A DNA stretch of 64,000 bases from positions 43,643,240-43,707,239 of the forward strand of contig NC_134646.1 in the NCBI RefSeq assembly GCF_030463565.1, given 5' to 3'. Within the stretch, counting starts at the first letter, position 1. The number at the start of each line of letters is the position of its first letter. A model generated the notes under the pieces. The model was not told where the DNA came from and made no database searches. It worked only from the letters and a program-made list of their open reading frames with translations. This DNA is from Pelecanus crispus (taxonomy: Eukaryota; Chordata; Aves; Pelecaniformes; Pelecanidae). Position numbers and translations under genes: made by a program. Positions 1-12,500 of the stretch are shown here, piece by piece.

Positions 1-346
1 CAGTATTTCTCAATAGTTTCTTAAAGTAAAATTAAATTAATGAACTCCACTTTTCTTCACTCCACATGATAATACTGTCCATGAGTCAAAACCTATCAGT
101 CTTTAGAGAGTCTATATTTATTCATTTTTTTATTTACTTGTGCCTGTTAAAATATAATCACTCATCAGGATTCCTAACTAGGAACAAAAATACTTTTGCC
201 AACTAACTAATTAAATTTGAAGTACAAAGGCAATTTAAATGTTTTCAACTGAGAACTACTAGTGCATTCAGAATATAAACCTTAAAATAAGGTAATAGAA
301 AAATAATAGAAAAAAGATTTGGAAAGACCAACTTGAATATACTCAC

Positions 347-510
347 ATGGGGTTTTTGTGTCTTTTTGACAGCAGCATTAGCATTCCTTGACACATCCTC
401 TTGCTGTACAATAAGTTTTGAAGTGCTGTCTTCCAAAGTGCTTCCATAAAAATGACGAAAAGTCTGCAACTTTTGTATTTGTCTTCTTTCTTCTGGATCT
501 TTGGATTTTG
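347..510 (-). CDS. DDX60: DDX60 coding exon 12 (last one in window)
   Basis: 164 bp, leaves in phase 0 at CAT/GTGAGT. It reads [20 protein letters not shown] and then [17 protein letters not shown], matching human SRDPRVLRSVQKYHVFQRFYG. The next exon should start near HETKAE in human terms and lies left of the window. Confidence 0.92.
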
Positions 511-3500
511 CTGCAAACAAATATAATTGATTAAAAACACTCTGCTAGAATTCCAGCTTAATCTGTTTTCAAGAAAAGATACCTGGGGAATGGATACATT
601 TCCTAAAAATTCCTCATTGACCTAAAGGCCAAAATCACATTTTGAAAGAGGCTGGCTACTCAGACTCACTGAAATCCAACAGTACTTTGAATTATCTGAG
701 AGACAGGCAATAGACTCGAATTCAAACTGCTCTAGGCACACATTAAAAATATTGGAAAACCTAACAAGCAGGATGCTTGGAAAGAAATTATAACTGTTTG
801 AGCAAAATGCCTAGACTTCTCACATAGTCTATGAAAATAGGAAGGTGTCTTCCAAAGGCATTTCAGATGATCAGAAAGAGACCTCTTCCCCATGAAAACA
901 AGACTCTCTCATCAGAACATAAATAAATAAAGCTGCTGGAAGAACACTTATGCTAGCCAATGGAAGATACTAAACTGAGCACATGGGTACTTCCACACTC
1001 AAGCCTAGGTATTTGTCTCTGCCCTAAAATCAAAATGTTGAGTCAGTTTCTGAGTCCGAAGACCCATCTCAGAAGATCTTTCCATTTTTCACAAGAAAGA
1101 CTGAGATGACACATGCCAGTATTCATGCAAGGCACGGGAGAGAGGAGGCCCTCTCTTCAGCTGGAGTGGACATAAACCTTCAACTCCAACATCATGGAAG
1201 GTGCTCTAGCTACTATTCTGCAGGTTATGCTCTCCAAACTTCCTATTGAAATCACAGTGCACAGAATAATGCAAAAAAATATCTAGTCAGAAAGATGAGA
1301 AGATGGAAACCTGGTTTCATAGGTCAAGTGGTGCAAATACCCACTCAGGAAACAACATTTCTAAGTCACTGAATGAAAACTATAAGCAACACTGGGAGTA
1401 CCAACAGTAATCCATGACTTCTCAACTCCTGGTAGGTTTTTCACGGTTTAATTCACTGTATGATGCAATAGATGATGGGAACATCTTTGAGAGAAACTGT
1501 TGTGTACTTGCTGGTACATACAGTACTGTATACTTCACTTCATGGAAATATGCAAATCTAAGACCAAAACTAAGTCCATGGTTTGTTTTCCTTAATATCT
1601 CAAACTGGAAAAAACTTACAGGAAACTATAATGGATAACATCAAGAATTACAATACAAACAACTTTTGTTTACTTCTGTGCTGGTTTTAGTGGGATAGAG
1701 TTAAATTTCTTCATAGTAGCTTGCATGGGGCTATGTTTTGGAATTGTGCTACAAAGTGTTGATAATACAGGGATGTTTTTGTTACTGCTGAGCAGTGCTT
1801 ACACAGAGCATTTTTCTGCTTCTCACCCCACCCCACCAGCGAGTAGGCTGGGGGTGCACAAGAAGTTGGGAGGGGACACAGCTGGGACAGCTGACCCCAA
1901 CTGACCAAAGGGATATTCCATACGATATGACTTCATGCTCAGCATATAAAGCTGGGGGAAGAAGAAGGAAAGGGGGGACATTTGGAGTGATGATGTTTGT
2001 CTTCCCAAGTAACCATTATATGTGATGGAGCCCTGCTTTCCTGGAGATGGCTGAACACCTGCCTGCCAATGGGAAGTAGTGAATTAATTCCTCATTTTGC
2101 TTTGCTTGCACATACAGCTTTTGCTTCACTTATTAAACTGTCTTTATCTCAACGCACGAGTTTTCTCACTTTTACTCTTCTGACTCTCTCCCCCATCCCA
2201 CCAGGGTGGGGGGTTGTGAGCGAGCAGCTGTGTGGTGCTTAGTTGCTGGCAGGCATTAAACCACAACAATTTCTTTTACTTCTTATTTTAATTCTGTTCT
2301 CAAAAGATAAGATTGGCTATGTGTGCACTGTGCAAACATCTGAGCAAATTTTGCACATGTATGGATGAGCTTACCAAGCATTATCCAAACTATATATTTA
2401 AACATTAAACTGCACATGTACATACAGTTTGCTTACATAAATCTGTGAGGCATTTCGCAAGCAAAAGGGAACGTATCATGAACATATGACCACAAGTGCT
2501 CATTTTGTTATACTCGTTAGACCTACTTAAGATAATACACAATGCATAGACATAATGCACAGGCACATCAGTTTAAGTCTAAGTTAGCTATTGCAGTAGC
2601 TCTAGTTTTGCAAGTATTTATACAGCTGCAAATACTTTCTGAAAAGAGAAGTCCTTCTCCAAAACCATGATAACTGTTAAAATACTGTTCTAACCAACAC
2701 AGACACATGGGCTTTGTGTTAGTTCTTCTTACCATCAGCATTGCACCGTACTCGCTCATATTCTTCAGTCAAAGGCCTGCCAGAATGCCAGTGACGAAGC
2801 TCATCAAATTCCTTGTACTTAACAAGTGAAGTAACTGCAGGATCATTGCTGAAATACACAAACATCAAGCAGAGTAGAAATTAAAAGCGGTTACCAGCAT
2901 CTCTAATGAAACATTCAAAACATTCAAAAAACTGGGTAAAAATCAAAACACATTTTTACTGTGGCAGAAAAGCAACATAGGGTTTAATTCTACTCAAAAT
3001 ATAGTGTGTCAAGATAGCCTCATTTTTCCAGAATGAATTACTAACAAAGTAAAACCCCATTTTTTCACTTATTTTCATACAGATTAATCACAGAATGCAA
3101 TGTAACTACATAACTCACACACTGGCTAAAAAATACTCATTGCGGAGCACAGAACCCACTTCCACACATAGCAGACAAACGTAAAGGATAATCTCTTCTT
3201 TTTTTTTTTTTTTCAGTTTTTTTTGTTTAATGTTTTTCTTCTCCTGAAATCAACCTGAGCTTTGCAATTTAGGATAAGGCCTTTCAAATACAAATTGTAC
3301 ATTTAGAAAAACAGTTCCAGAATGTAGAATAAGAATCAAAGACTATAATGCAAACAAATAACAGTATGAGAAAATATGGATATACTGACTCTTATCCACT
3401 CTTGTTCTGAACTTTCTGTTAATATTGATACCATGTAAATGTGAAATTTTACCCAGTCATAGCAAAAGCACTTCTACATTTGTACAAATTGAGCGTAATA

Positions 3501-6500
3501 TGGATGTAAAGTGCAGGGGAGTAGAAAATAAGCCCATATAATGTTATTTCATTGGAATAAAACTCATGCATGTACCTTTCTAAAACAGGCAGGTTCTTCA
3601 AAACATCTCCAGCATAATCTTCAACAAGATCAGATTTCACTGAGATAAGTCCAATATTAGGAATTTCTTCTTTATAGCCTTTACAGTGTAAAAAATAATT
3701 GTTTAATAAAGAATATATATGATTGCATATCATACTTGAAAAATCTGTCAAGTCACATTATAAATTAAATCCTATAGAGTAAAATTTGCTAAAAGTAAGC
3801 AGCAGTTCACTAGTTCCCCTTTTCCTGTTTCTTCTCAAGCATGGGAAGAAGAATGAAGCAGACGCAACAAGGTTCAACAAGGTTCAACAAGATCAAGTGC
3901 AAGGTCCTGCACATGGGTCGGGGCAACCCCCAGTATCAATACAGGCTGGGGGATGAAGGGATTGAGAGCAGCCCTGTGGAGGAAGGACTTGGGGGTGCTG
4001 GTGGATGGAAAGCTGGACATGAGCCAACAATGTGCGCTTGCAGCCCAGAAAACCAACCGTATCCTGGGCTGCATCACAAGAAGCGTGGCCAGCAGGTCGA
4101 GGGAGGTGATTCTGCCCTTCTACTCTGCTCTGGTGAGACCCCACCTGGAGCGCTGCATCCAGCTCTGGAGCCCTCAGCACAAGAAGGACATGGAGCTGTT
4201 GGAGCAGGTCCAGAGGAGGGCCACAAAAATGATGTGAGGGCTGGAGCACCTCTCCTGCAAGGACAGGCTGAGGGAGTTGGGGTTGTTCAGCCTGGAGAAG
4301 AGAAGGCTCCAGGGAGACCTTATTGCAGCCTTTCAGTACTTAAAGGGGGCCTATAGGAAAGGTGGGGAGAATCTTTTTAGCAAGGCCTGTTGTGACAGGA
4401 CAAGGAGTCATTACTCCTTAGTTTTACACTAAAGGAAGGTAGATTTAGACTGGCTATAAGGAAGAAATTTTTTACAGTGAGGGTGGTGAAGCACTGGAAT
4501 AGGTTGCCCAGAGAGGTAGTGGAGGCCCCATCCCTAGAAACATTCAAGGTCACGTTGGCAGGGGCTCTGAGCAACCTGATCTAGATAAAGATACCCCTGC
4601 TCACTGCAGGGGGGTTGGGCTAGATGACCTCTAAAGGTCCCTTCCAACCCAAAGTATTCTATGATTCTGTGATTCTATGACACCATTATTGACTTCAAGT
4701 AGATATTCTCATAATCCATTTTAGACACCTATGCTAACTTTTTGAATGCTACCACCCATCCCATCTCATAGGCATCTACTTTCCTGCACTGATTCCGTAA
4801 AGAGCACAGTCTCCTAAATATGCACTTTCAACTGCACTTACATTAGATGACTAAAGATGACATGTAACGTGCATTCCTTCCCATGTTTGCAGTCTAGCCA
4901 CAACTTCAGTCTTCAAGGTCTCCAAAGGAGATACAGAAATAGGCAACACAAATGCTGTGCCAGAAGATGCCTTAATATCCCACAGATAACAAACTGTCTT
5001 TTTCTGCCCACTAGAGCCCACTTTGCTCACTTGACATCTTTGAAACCAGCTGAAGAACACTCACAAACTTAAGTAGAATTATATTCCAGCCTTCACTGAA
5101 TTTCTTACCGTCTCTTCTAAAGATTTATACAATTTAATAGATTTAAAACAAACATTTGAAGGTTGTAACAAAACTGGTTCTCAAGAAATGTCAGATATCA
5201 GCCAAAAATCTCTACCTACTCTTTTCAGATATTCAGAGCAGGTCTTGCAACTGAGGGAAGAAAACAATCTCTGAGCCAGCTAAGCACTTCCCCAGTTATG
5301 GGCTACTAAACAGGATGATGGTGTAACTTCAGACACTTACAGGCAAGTCACATTTCTACAACCTTCAAGGATTGCAGTGAGCTACAGTGATGGAGGGACT
5401 CTCTACCATGAGGGCAACAATTCTATATTTCAATTAATTTTCTGCTCCCATGCCCAATACCTGCATAACCCTATGTCAACATGGACAAAGATGTTCTTCA
5501 GAGACAGTCTTCCTGCAGCATAATCATTACTTTAATTATGAGTAATTATTATGCTTTTTACTATTATTTGTATTACACTAATCATAATGTTTTTTACAAT
5601 ACATACAATAGATTTGGGCTAGCAATCATGCAACTAAATCCAATTCCTGCTGAAGTCAATACACAATACTTGTGCTGTCTACAGTGGCGCCAGAATTTCA
5701 CCCATAAGGCCTGGTCAGACTTATTTTAACAACAGGTCTAAGTTTTGCTAGTGGGTTGAAAGGAAGGAGGAGAGGATCCATAAACCATGGATTAGATTTG
5801 TGATCAGGATAAAATTAGATCACTACTCCTAAAACTTTAGTGATAGTAATGAAGATCATGCTTCTAACTCTCTAATTTGTGGAGTTCTCAGTACCTCTAA
5901 ATAATGTCTGTTGTTGTTCAAGAAAGAGCTGGGAGGTCTTTCGTATTGGGAAAGCATCTCCAAAACTGTATTTCACAGCCAATTTTGTTAGTGTGTCCCA
6001 TAAATGTTGGTATTCATTCTCCACTTCTTTTCCCAATTCCTTTTTGGACTCTAATCCTGCGCAGGAGGGAAGAAAGGAAGGGGGGGAAAAAAAAAGCTTT
6101 AAAATCAAAAGTTTCCTCAAACAGAACCTACCTATTCACCTATGCAGCATCAGGCACGAAGACTTCAGTCATATCCAAGGTCTTTGGTCATTAGAACAAA
6201 TTAGGATAGAATGTTGTTGTCCTGGTTTCAGCTGGGATAGAGTTAATTTTCTTCCTAGTAGCTGGCATAGTGCTGTGGTTTGGATTTAGTAGGAGAAGAA
6301 TGTTGATAACACACTGATGTTTTTAGTTGTTACTAAGTAGTGCTTATGCTAGTCAAGGACTTTTCAGCTTCCCATGCTCTGCCAGGTGCACAAGAAACTG
6401 GGAGGGGGCACAGCCAGGATAGTTGATCCAAACTGACCAAAGGGCTATTCCATACCATATGACGTCATGCTCAGTATAGAAACTGGGGGGGGTTGGCCAG

Positions 6501-9500
6501 GGAGCAGCGATTGCTGCTCGGGAACTGTCTGGGTATCAGTCGGCGAGTGGTGAGCAATTGCATTGTGCATCACTTGCTTTGTATATTATTATAATTATCA
6601 TTATCATTATTCTATTGTTACTATTAGCATTACTATTTTACTTTATTTCAATTATTAAACTGTTCTTATCTCAACCCAGGAGTGTTTCTCACTCTTACTC
6701 CTCCAATTCTCTCCCCTATCCCATTGGGGTAGAGGGAGTGAGCAAGCAGCTGCGTGGTGCTTAGTTGCTGGCTGGGGGCTAAACCACGAAAGTTGTACAT
6801 TCACAGTTTTTAATAGCCCAGGGTATAAATAACTAAATGTACTGTGAAGATGTACTTTTTGAAAGAAAACCAGATTTAGACTGTCTGTGGAATTCTGCAA
6901 GCTCCACAGCTAAAGAAGTTTCTCTCACCTTCACCTCCTGCAGGGTAGGATCTTGAATTGAGAATTTTCTTTTTAGTGCCCAAAATAGGTATCATTATAA
7001 AAATAAATTTTTCATATTCCTAATTTGTATTTCCTTTAAAAATTCCTCTACACTTGCTTTACTGAGGTACATACAGGACGTCTTGTGACTAGATTTATAA
7101 AGAAAGTGTTCTGGTTTACTATCAGACAGACACTCATGACAGAGGATTTCAGGTAAACAGAATTACTCTGAAAGGACATTTCCTACAAACCTTTTTCCAT
7201 ACTTTCTTGCTCTGTCAGATTTTGTAACTTTTTTGTGAATCATAACACATCTGATGGTGTTCTTAAAGCTCCAGCTCCCAAATTCATGTATTTATAAGAC
7301 AACATATGATTTTGTCTGAATCAATCTCATCTGAAATTAAAAATATTACCCAATGTCACAGTGACATTAGGGATCAAATCTAGTTTCCATTCTGACTGTG
7401 TTGCACTAAGACAAAACGAAATGGATAGAAAACTGGCTAAAAACCAAACGGCTGAGAATACCCAGTAACAGCGACACAGAGCTCTTACTACCTATGCTAT
7501 ATCACTCTTCCTTTGCATCAGTACAGGTGGCACATCGAAGATATGACATGGTAAAGTATTCTGAATGAGTACTGGTGAAAGACACTTTCACATGTGATTT
7601 TCTAGACTTGGCTATAGAAAAAGGTTTCCCTATTATTCCTTAAAATGTATCCATTATTTTATGGGTAATTAGAAAATTGTGCTCATTTCTGCTTGTACAA
7701 GCAGTTTCATTCTCATTCTGCAGCTTAATAAAGTTAGAAATGTAAGAAAACAAACTGTTCAACAAAGATAAATACCTTCAGTGTACTCAGCCTCATAGTA
7801 ATATGCAAGATTTCTGAGCAGTGAATCATCATTTAAGTCAGGCAGGTAAGTTAAATCCAATTTCCAATCATTTGTATCATTTAGCTGTGTCAGAGCAAAA
7901 TGCGTACACAACTGTTGCTGTTAAAATAAAGCAAACAATTAATTCTTATGGAGCACCTTTTCATATGGAGGGATCAAAGCATCTCCAAATCGAGGTTAAC
8001 TACCACAGATTTTATTGACATGAAAAACAACACACTGTTACTTGACTTCTCTGTGATCAGGAAACTGCTTTCACTGTTCTCCTTCACTGTAATAACCAAC
8101 TTTAACAATAAAAAGGCCTGCCCTCAAACTTCCCATACTGTATGAGACCAAAAGGTCCATCTAGCCCAGTACCCTAACACTAACGCTGGCTAACTGGAGA
8201 TGTCTAAGAAGAGGTCAAGTATAGAGCTATTGCCCCAGACATTCTGCTAGCTCCACTGATTTGTGGCTCACAAGATTTCTGAACGAGGTAAGGTTTGTTT
8301 CCAGCAGGTACATTACATTCTTTGATCTTATCAGATGACTAAAGTAGCACATAAAGGAAAGTGAAAACTGAAATGATAATTGCACCTGATGACAGGGGAA
8401 GTAAGACAGTGCAACACATACCATTTTTATTAAGGGTAAAACTTGCTTAGTCCAGCAGGATTTCATGATCCTAATCTGAGCTCTCTGTGAAAGAGGCATA
8501 TGAAGAAGGAAAGCCACTGTAAGACATTGCATTCTACAGAGGTCAGCTGCTTCTTCCAGAGATAGGGGTTTACTTCTTTGCTGTTGAGAGATGACAGATA
8601 AAAAGTTGACCACATCCTTCAGTAAAATAATTGTATTCACCTCTACTTAATTCAGTGGTTTGCACTGTGTTAAAGCAGCTAATAATTTTGATCTATTTAA
8701 ACAATTTGTGCATTGTAACTACTTGTGGATACAATTCAAAATGAACGTTCTTGTAGTGCTGGTAGATGCGGATCAGTTATAATGTAAAAAACCCCATCTG
8801 TTCCGAAAAGAATATTACTATGAAAATCAAACTAAACCTGAAAACTATTGCCAGTGTGTCTGGCTAGAAATGTTATTATTTTAAGAGGAAAAGTTATTAT
8901 CTAGATACAGGCCTATGCTCTTTTATTAACTGCATAGCAAAAAATCCATACAGAAATCCAGCTGTGCTAACCACTTGTAGCTATCCTGTAGTCCACTGAA
9001 TATGTGTCTCATAAAATATTACTGATATATTGTGACTGTGTTAACTTGATGCAAATATAAGACTTGTAGTATGGTCACAAAAATGATGTCATGACCACAT
9101 CTGGAAAGAAACCTTTTTTCTGAAATGTCTTGCTAACTTAAGGAAAAGTGTATTCTTCTGTGAAAGCTAGGATGCCACTGAACGTTAGGAAAAGAAAAAT
9201 AATGAGCGCAACTACCTTCTAATGTAAAACTTCCTATGGAAGTAACTGGTCCTAAGGCAAAACTTTCCCCAGGAATAGCCACTGTGGCAAGGGGCACAGT
9301 GCGACCCACAGAGAGACCATGCTCCTTTGGAAAACTGTGGCCACAATAATTATCTGAGCCAGACCACTTACAAAATGCAGGCACAAAGGAAGCAGCTGGG
9401 CCTCTCTTCAGCTTGGGATCTAGAAGAACAGCCATCTCTCCTGTTAGCAAAACGTTTATGGTCACTATGCTGAAAAGATATTCAAACAATTCTTACGGTT

Positions 9501-12500
9501 GCTGTCTTTGCTCTCACGGAAGTATCTGCATTTTCCAACAGGTTGCTGTATATTTTTAATCCCACGGCCCAAGCAAGAACACAGACCACACGCCGAATGT
9601 CAGATCCTTCAGGCCACAGTTGTTTCAGGAGACAGACAGTCTGGCGAACCTGTAGTCATAACACGCTGAATAGCACTAATGACCACTATAATAAAAATTA
9701 CAAAAATAGGACAAGATTTATCCTTTACAGAGTTCCATCAGAGAAGGGGAAAAAAAGGATATGAAAACTACAGACGTGGGCACTATCATTAGTAAAAAGA
9801 GCTCTTTTTTGGCACATCCCTGAGGGCACCGACAGCTCTGACTGTCCCTGCCCAATGCCTGGGGCTTGCCCCCACCTGCCCAGGGCCCCATTTCAGCCCC
9901 TTGGGGCCATCAGTCCCTGCCCCAGCAATGCTGCAGCAGTGCCAGTCTCCAGCTCCCCACAGCCCAGCAGGCTGACAACCCACTCTGGCCTCAGCCCAGC
10001 CCCAGGGACGTGCCCAATGCCCGGGGTTGCAGCTGCCCCCCCAGCTGCCCTGCTCCTGGCTGGGGCAGTGGGACAGGCCCTGGCTGCCAGGCCCCCTGCC
10101 CTGCCGCCTCCAGGGGAGCTCCCATGGCCCAGGCCCCGAGGGAGCAGCCGCCTGCCCTCACTGCACCCTGATGTTTTTCTGCTCCTGGGGTATCTAATTA
10201 TTGAACTTGCCTCGGGAAAGATAATCATAATAAAACAAAATATTAGCAGTAGCCAGGTAGCTGTGTTTCTACTGACTTTAAAATGCTTTCTAAGTAACAC
10301 CATTTTTTTCTGGACTGAAAAAAATCAGCTTGCTGGACCAGTATCTTTCCCACTGAAGTCCAAGAAAGCCTTGCTGCTGTTCTCTGCAGGAGCAGAAGTA
10401 CAGTCACAACCCTGCAGTGTAACTTAACACTCAGGAAAATGGCAGGGATATATTAGGCACTAAAGGTATAATGTATACATAAACCCACCACATTTTTAAG
10501 GTTAATATATTGTAAAATGAGATTAATGAATCCATCACTTTAATCATGCAAGCACAGACCTTGCAAGCTCTTAAAAAAAAAAAAAAATCCCAGATTGTGA
10601 ATACATTTGTAGTTAACAGAGCGAGCAAGCCTTGGCAGCTGCAACAGAGAGGTTTAGATTAGGAGATGTCTCTACAGATGAGGTTGCTGCTGGCAGCAGC
10701 CCCGACTCCTGCCCACCGCTGCTGAACATGCCCTCCCACATCCTAGCCTCAGGAGCCAGCTGTTGCCATGGGGTCAAGGCAAGGGGCACAGCACGCCCGA
10801 AGAGCGATAGCAGCAGCCCCCCAGGCGGCTAAGGGTGGATTTATGCCACAGATGGTGTTTTCTGCTGAATGGGCGGGTTCCCACCTTCTACAAGATAAAG
10901 GCAGTCACCAAGACGGAAACATCCCTTAAGTGGCATCCCACTGATCATCTTCCAGCTGAACCATCCTACTTTAATGAACTTTAAAGAAAGAAACAGCTTT
11001 AAGCTGCTGTGAAGAAGAGTGGGCACAGAGGAGAGCTTCTCAGACTCAGGGTGTCACTTCAGGGTAAGGAAGAGAGCCCCCAGTTCTGGCTAGGAAAAAA
11101 TTTCAGGTAAAGGAATGGAGGAAGACAGTCAACCTAAGGAGAAAAAAGGATCAAAAAGGTCCAATTACCTCTTTCTGTATGCTTTTCAGGCTCAGCTTGA
11201 GATGTTCATATAGACACATGAATGGTTCTTTGTACTTAGCTAGGTTTTCACAGGCATATCGCAGATCTGGTTTATACTACAAAGTGCAGCAGTCAAAGTT
11301 ATATGCAGAAGTCAACAGATAGAATACATCAGGGACTACTAGCCACAGACAGAAACCATTCAGATACATAACAATCCTCAGCCTCCAAGAAACATCTATG
11401 CTAAATAAAACCCGTTTAAAAATCACATCCCTGGCCTAAATGCTAGTCTTGTCTGGTGTATTACAAGTCAACTAAGACACATGATACTGAAGTTATTGGA
11501 AAGACTGTATTTGAGACTACCATATCTTAAGTGAACAAGGTGATTCTATGTGAAATGAGACTATAGAGAACAGGGCAGGAATTTGCCACCAATCACAACG
11601 TTTGCCTGTTAAAGATTTCAAGACCAGTAGATTAAATATACATAAAATGAGCCATGTATCAGTGCTTCATAATTTTAATATGTAAAATACTCATATTGAG
11701 ATCTTTTAATTGAATCTGCTAAATAGAACTAACATCATTATTGCAAACCAACAATGAAGTTGTATAACTTACCTTTTTAAAAAATGATCTATGTTTATAC
11801 ACACTCTGAACATGATATCCGTAAACTCTAAGAATATCATACTCCTGTCCTGAAGCAAGCACAACGTTGATTTTCTTTGACAGTGAATGAGTAATTAAAA
11901 TAGATAAATAGTCTGTTTGGAGAGAGGTCAGTCCTATGTCAGATACAATGATGAAGTAAGGATAGCTTTTCTTCAGGAAAATATCCCATTTGAATGATAA
12001 ACAATTGGAAAATTCTGTATGAACGGTGGTGCCTGTGTTATGCCTCAGGTGTTCTATTAAAGCAGTACGTAAGAAAAGAAAATGAGGATACGGAAAGTAC
12101 ATCTGTTCTGCATCCTGTGGGAAATAAAAACAATGAAATTATTCAGTTACATTTGTTGACACAATGAACAGTTTCCTAATCCTGATTAGAATCAAGCAGT
12201 GGGTTATGAAGGAGTGCAGCAAACAAATGTTACTTGTTCAATACCTTGAAAAAAACAATGACGTATTTTGCACCTTTTTCAGTGAAATCCTGTAGGAAGC
12301 ATTCAACTTGGTAGAAGAAGTTTAGATATTGTGTTTTCTCATCTAAAAACATAAGTAGTAAGGAATCCCCATCTATCACAAAGAATTCAGACTCAACAAA
12401 GTCTTTTAGCAGACTGACATACCTGAAAGAAAAAGAAATAGCATGTACATAACATTACTCCAAGAAAAGTGGGAGACATGGGACAGAAGAAATTTGCCTA

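Noticed and set aside
3841..4356. 171-codon frame near the CR1 copy
   Set aside because: Shadow frame of the CR1 ORF2 end; the true polymerase frame is the shorter one at 3953-4237.
9855..10427. 190-codon proline/alanine-rich open frame (and its antisense partners)
   Set aside because: Composition artefact of a GC-rich block; several frames are open at once and no domain is seen.
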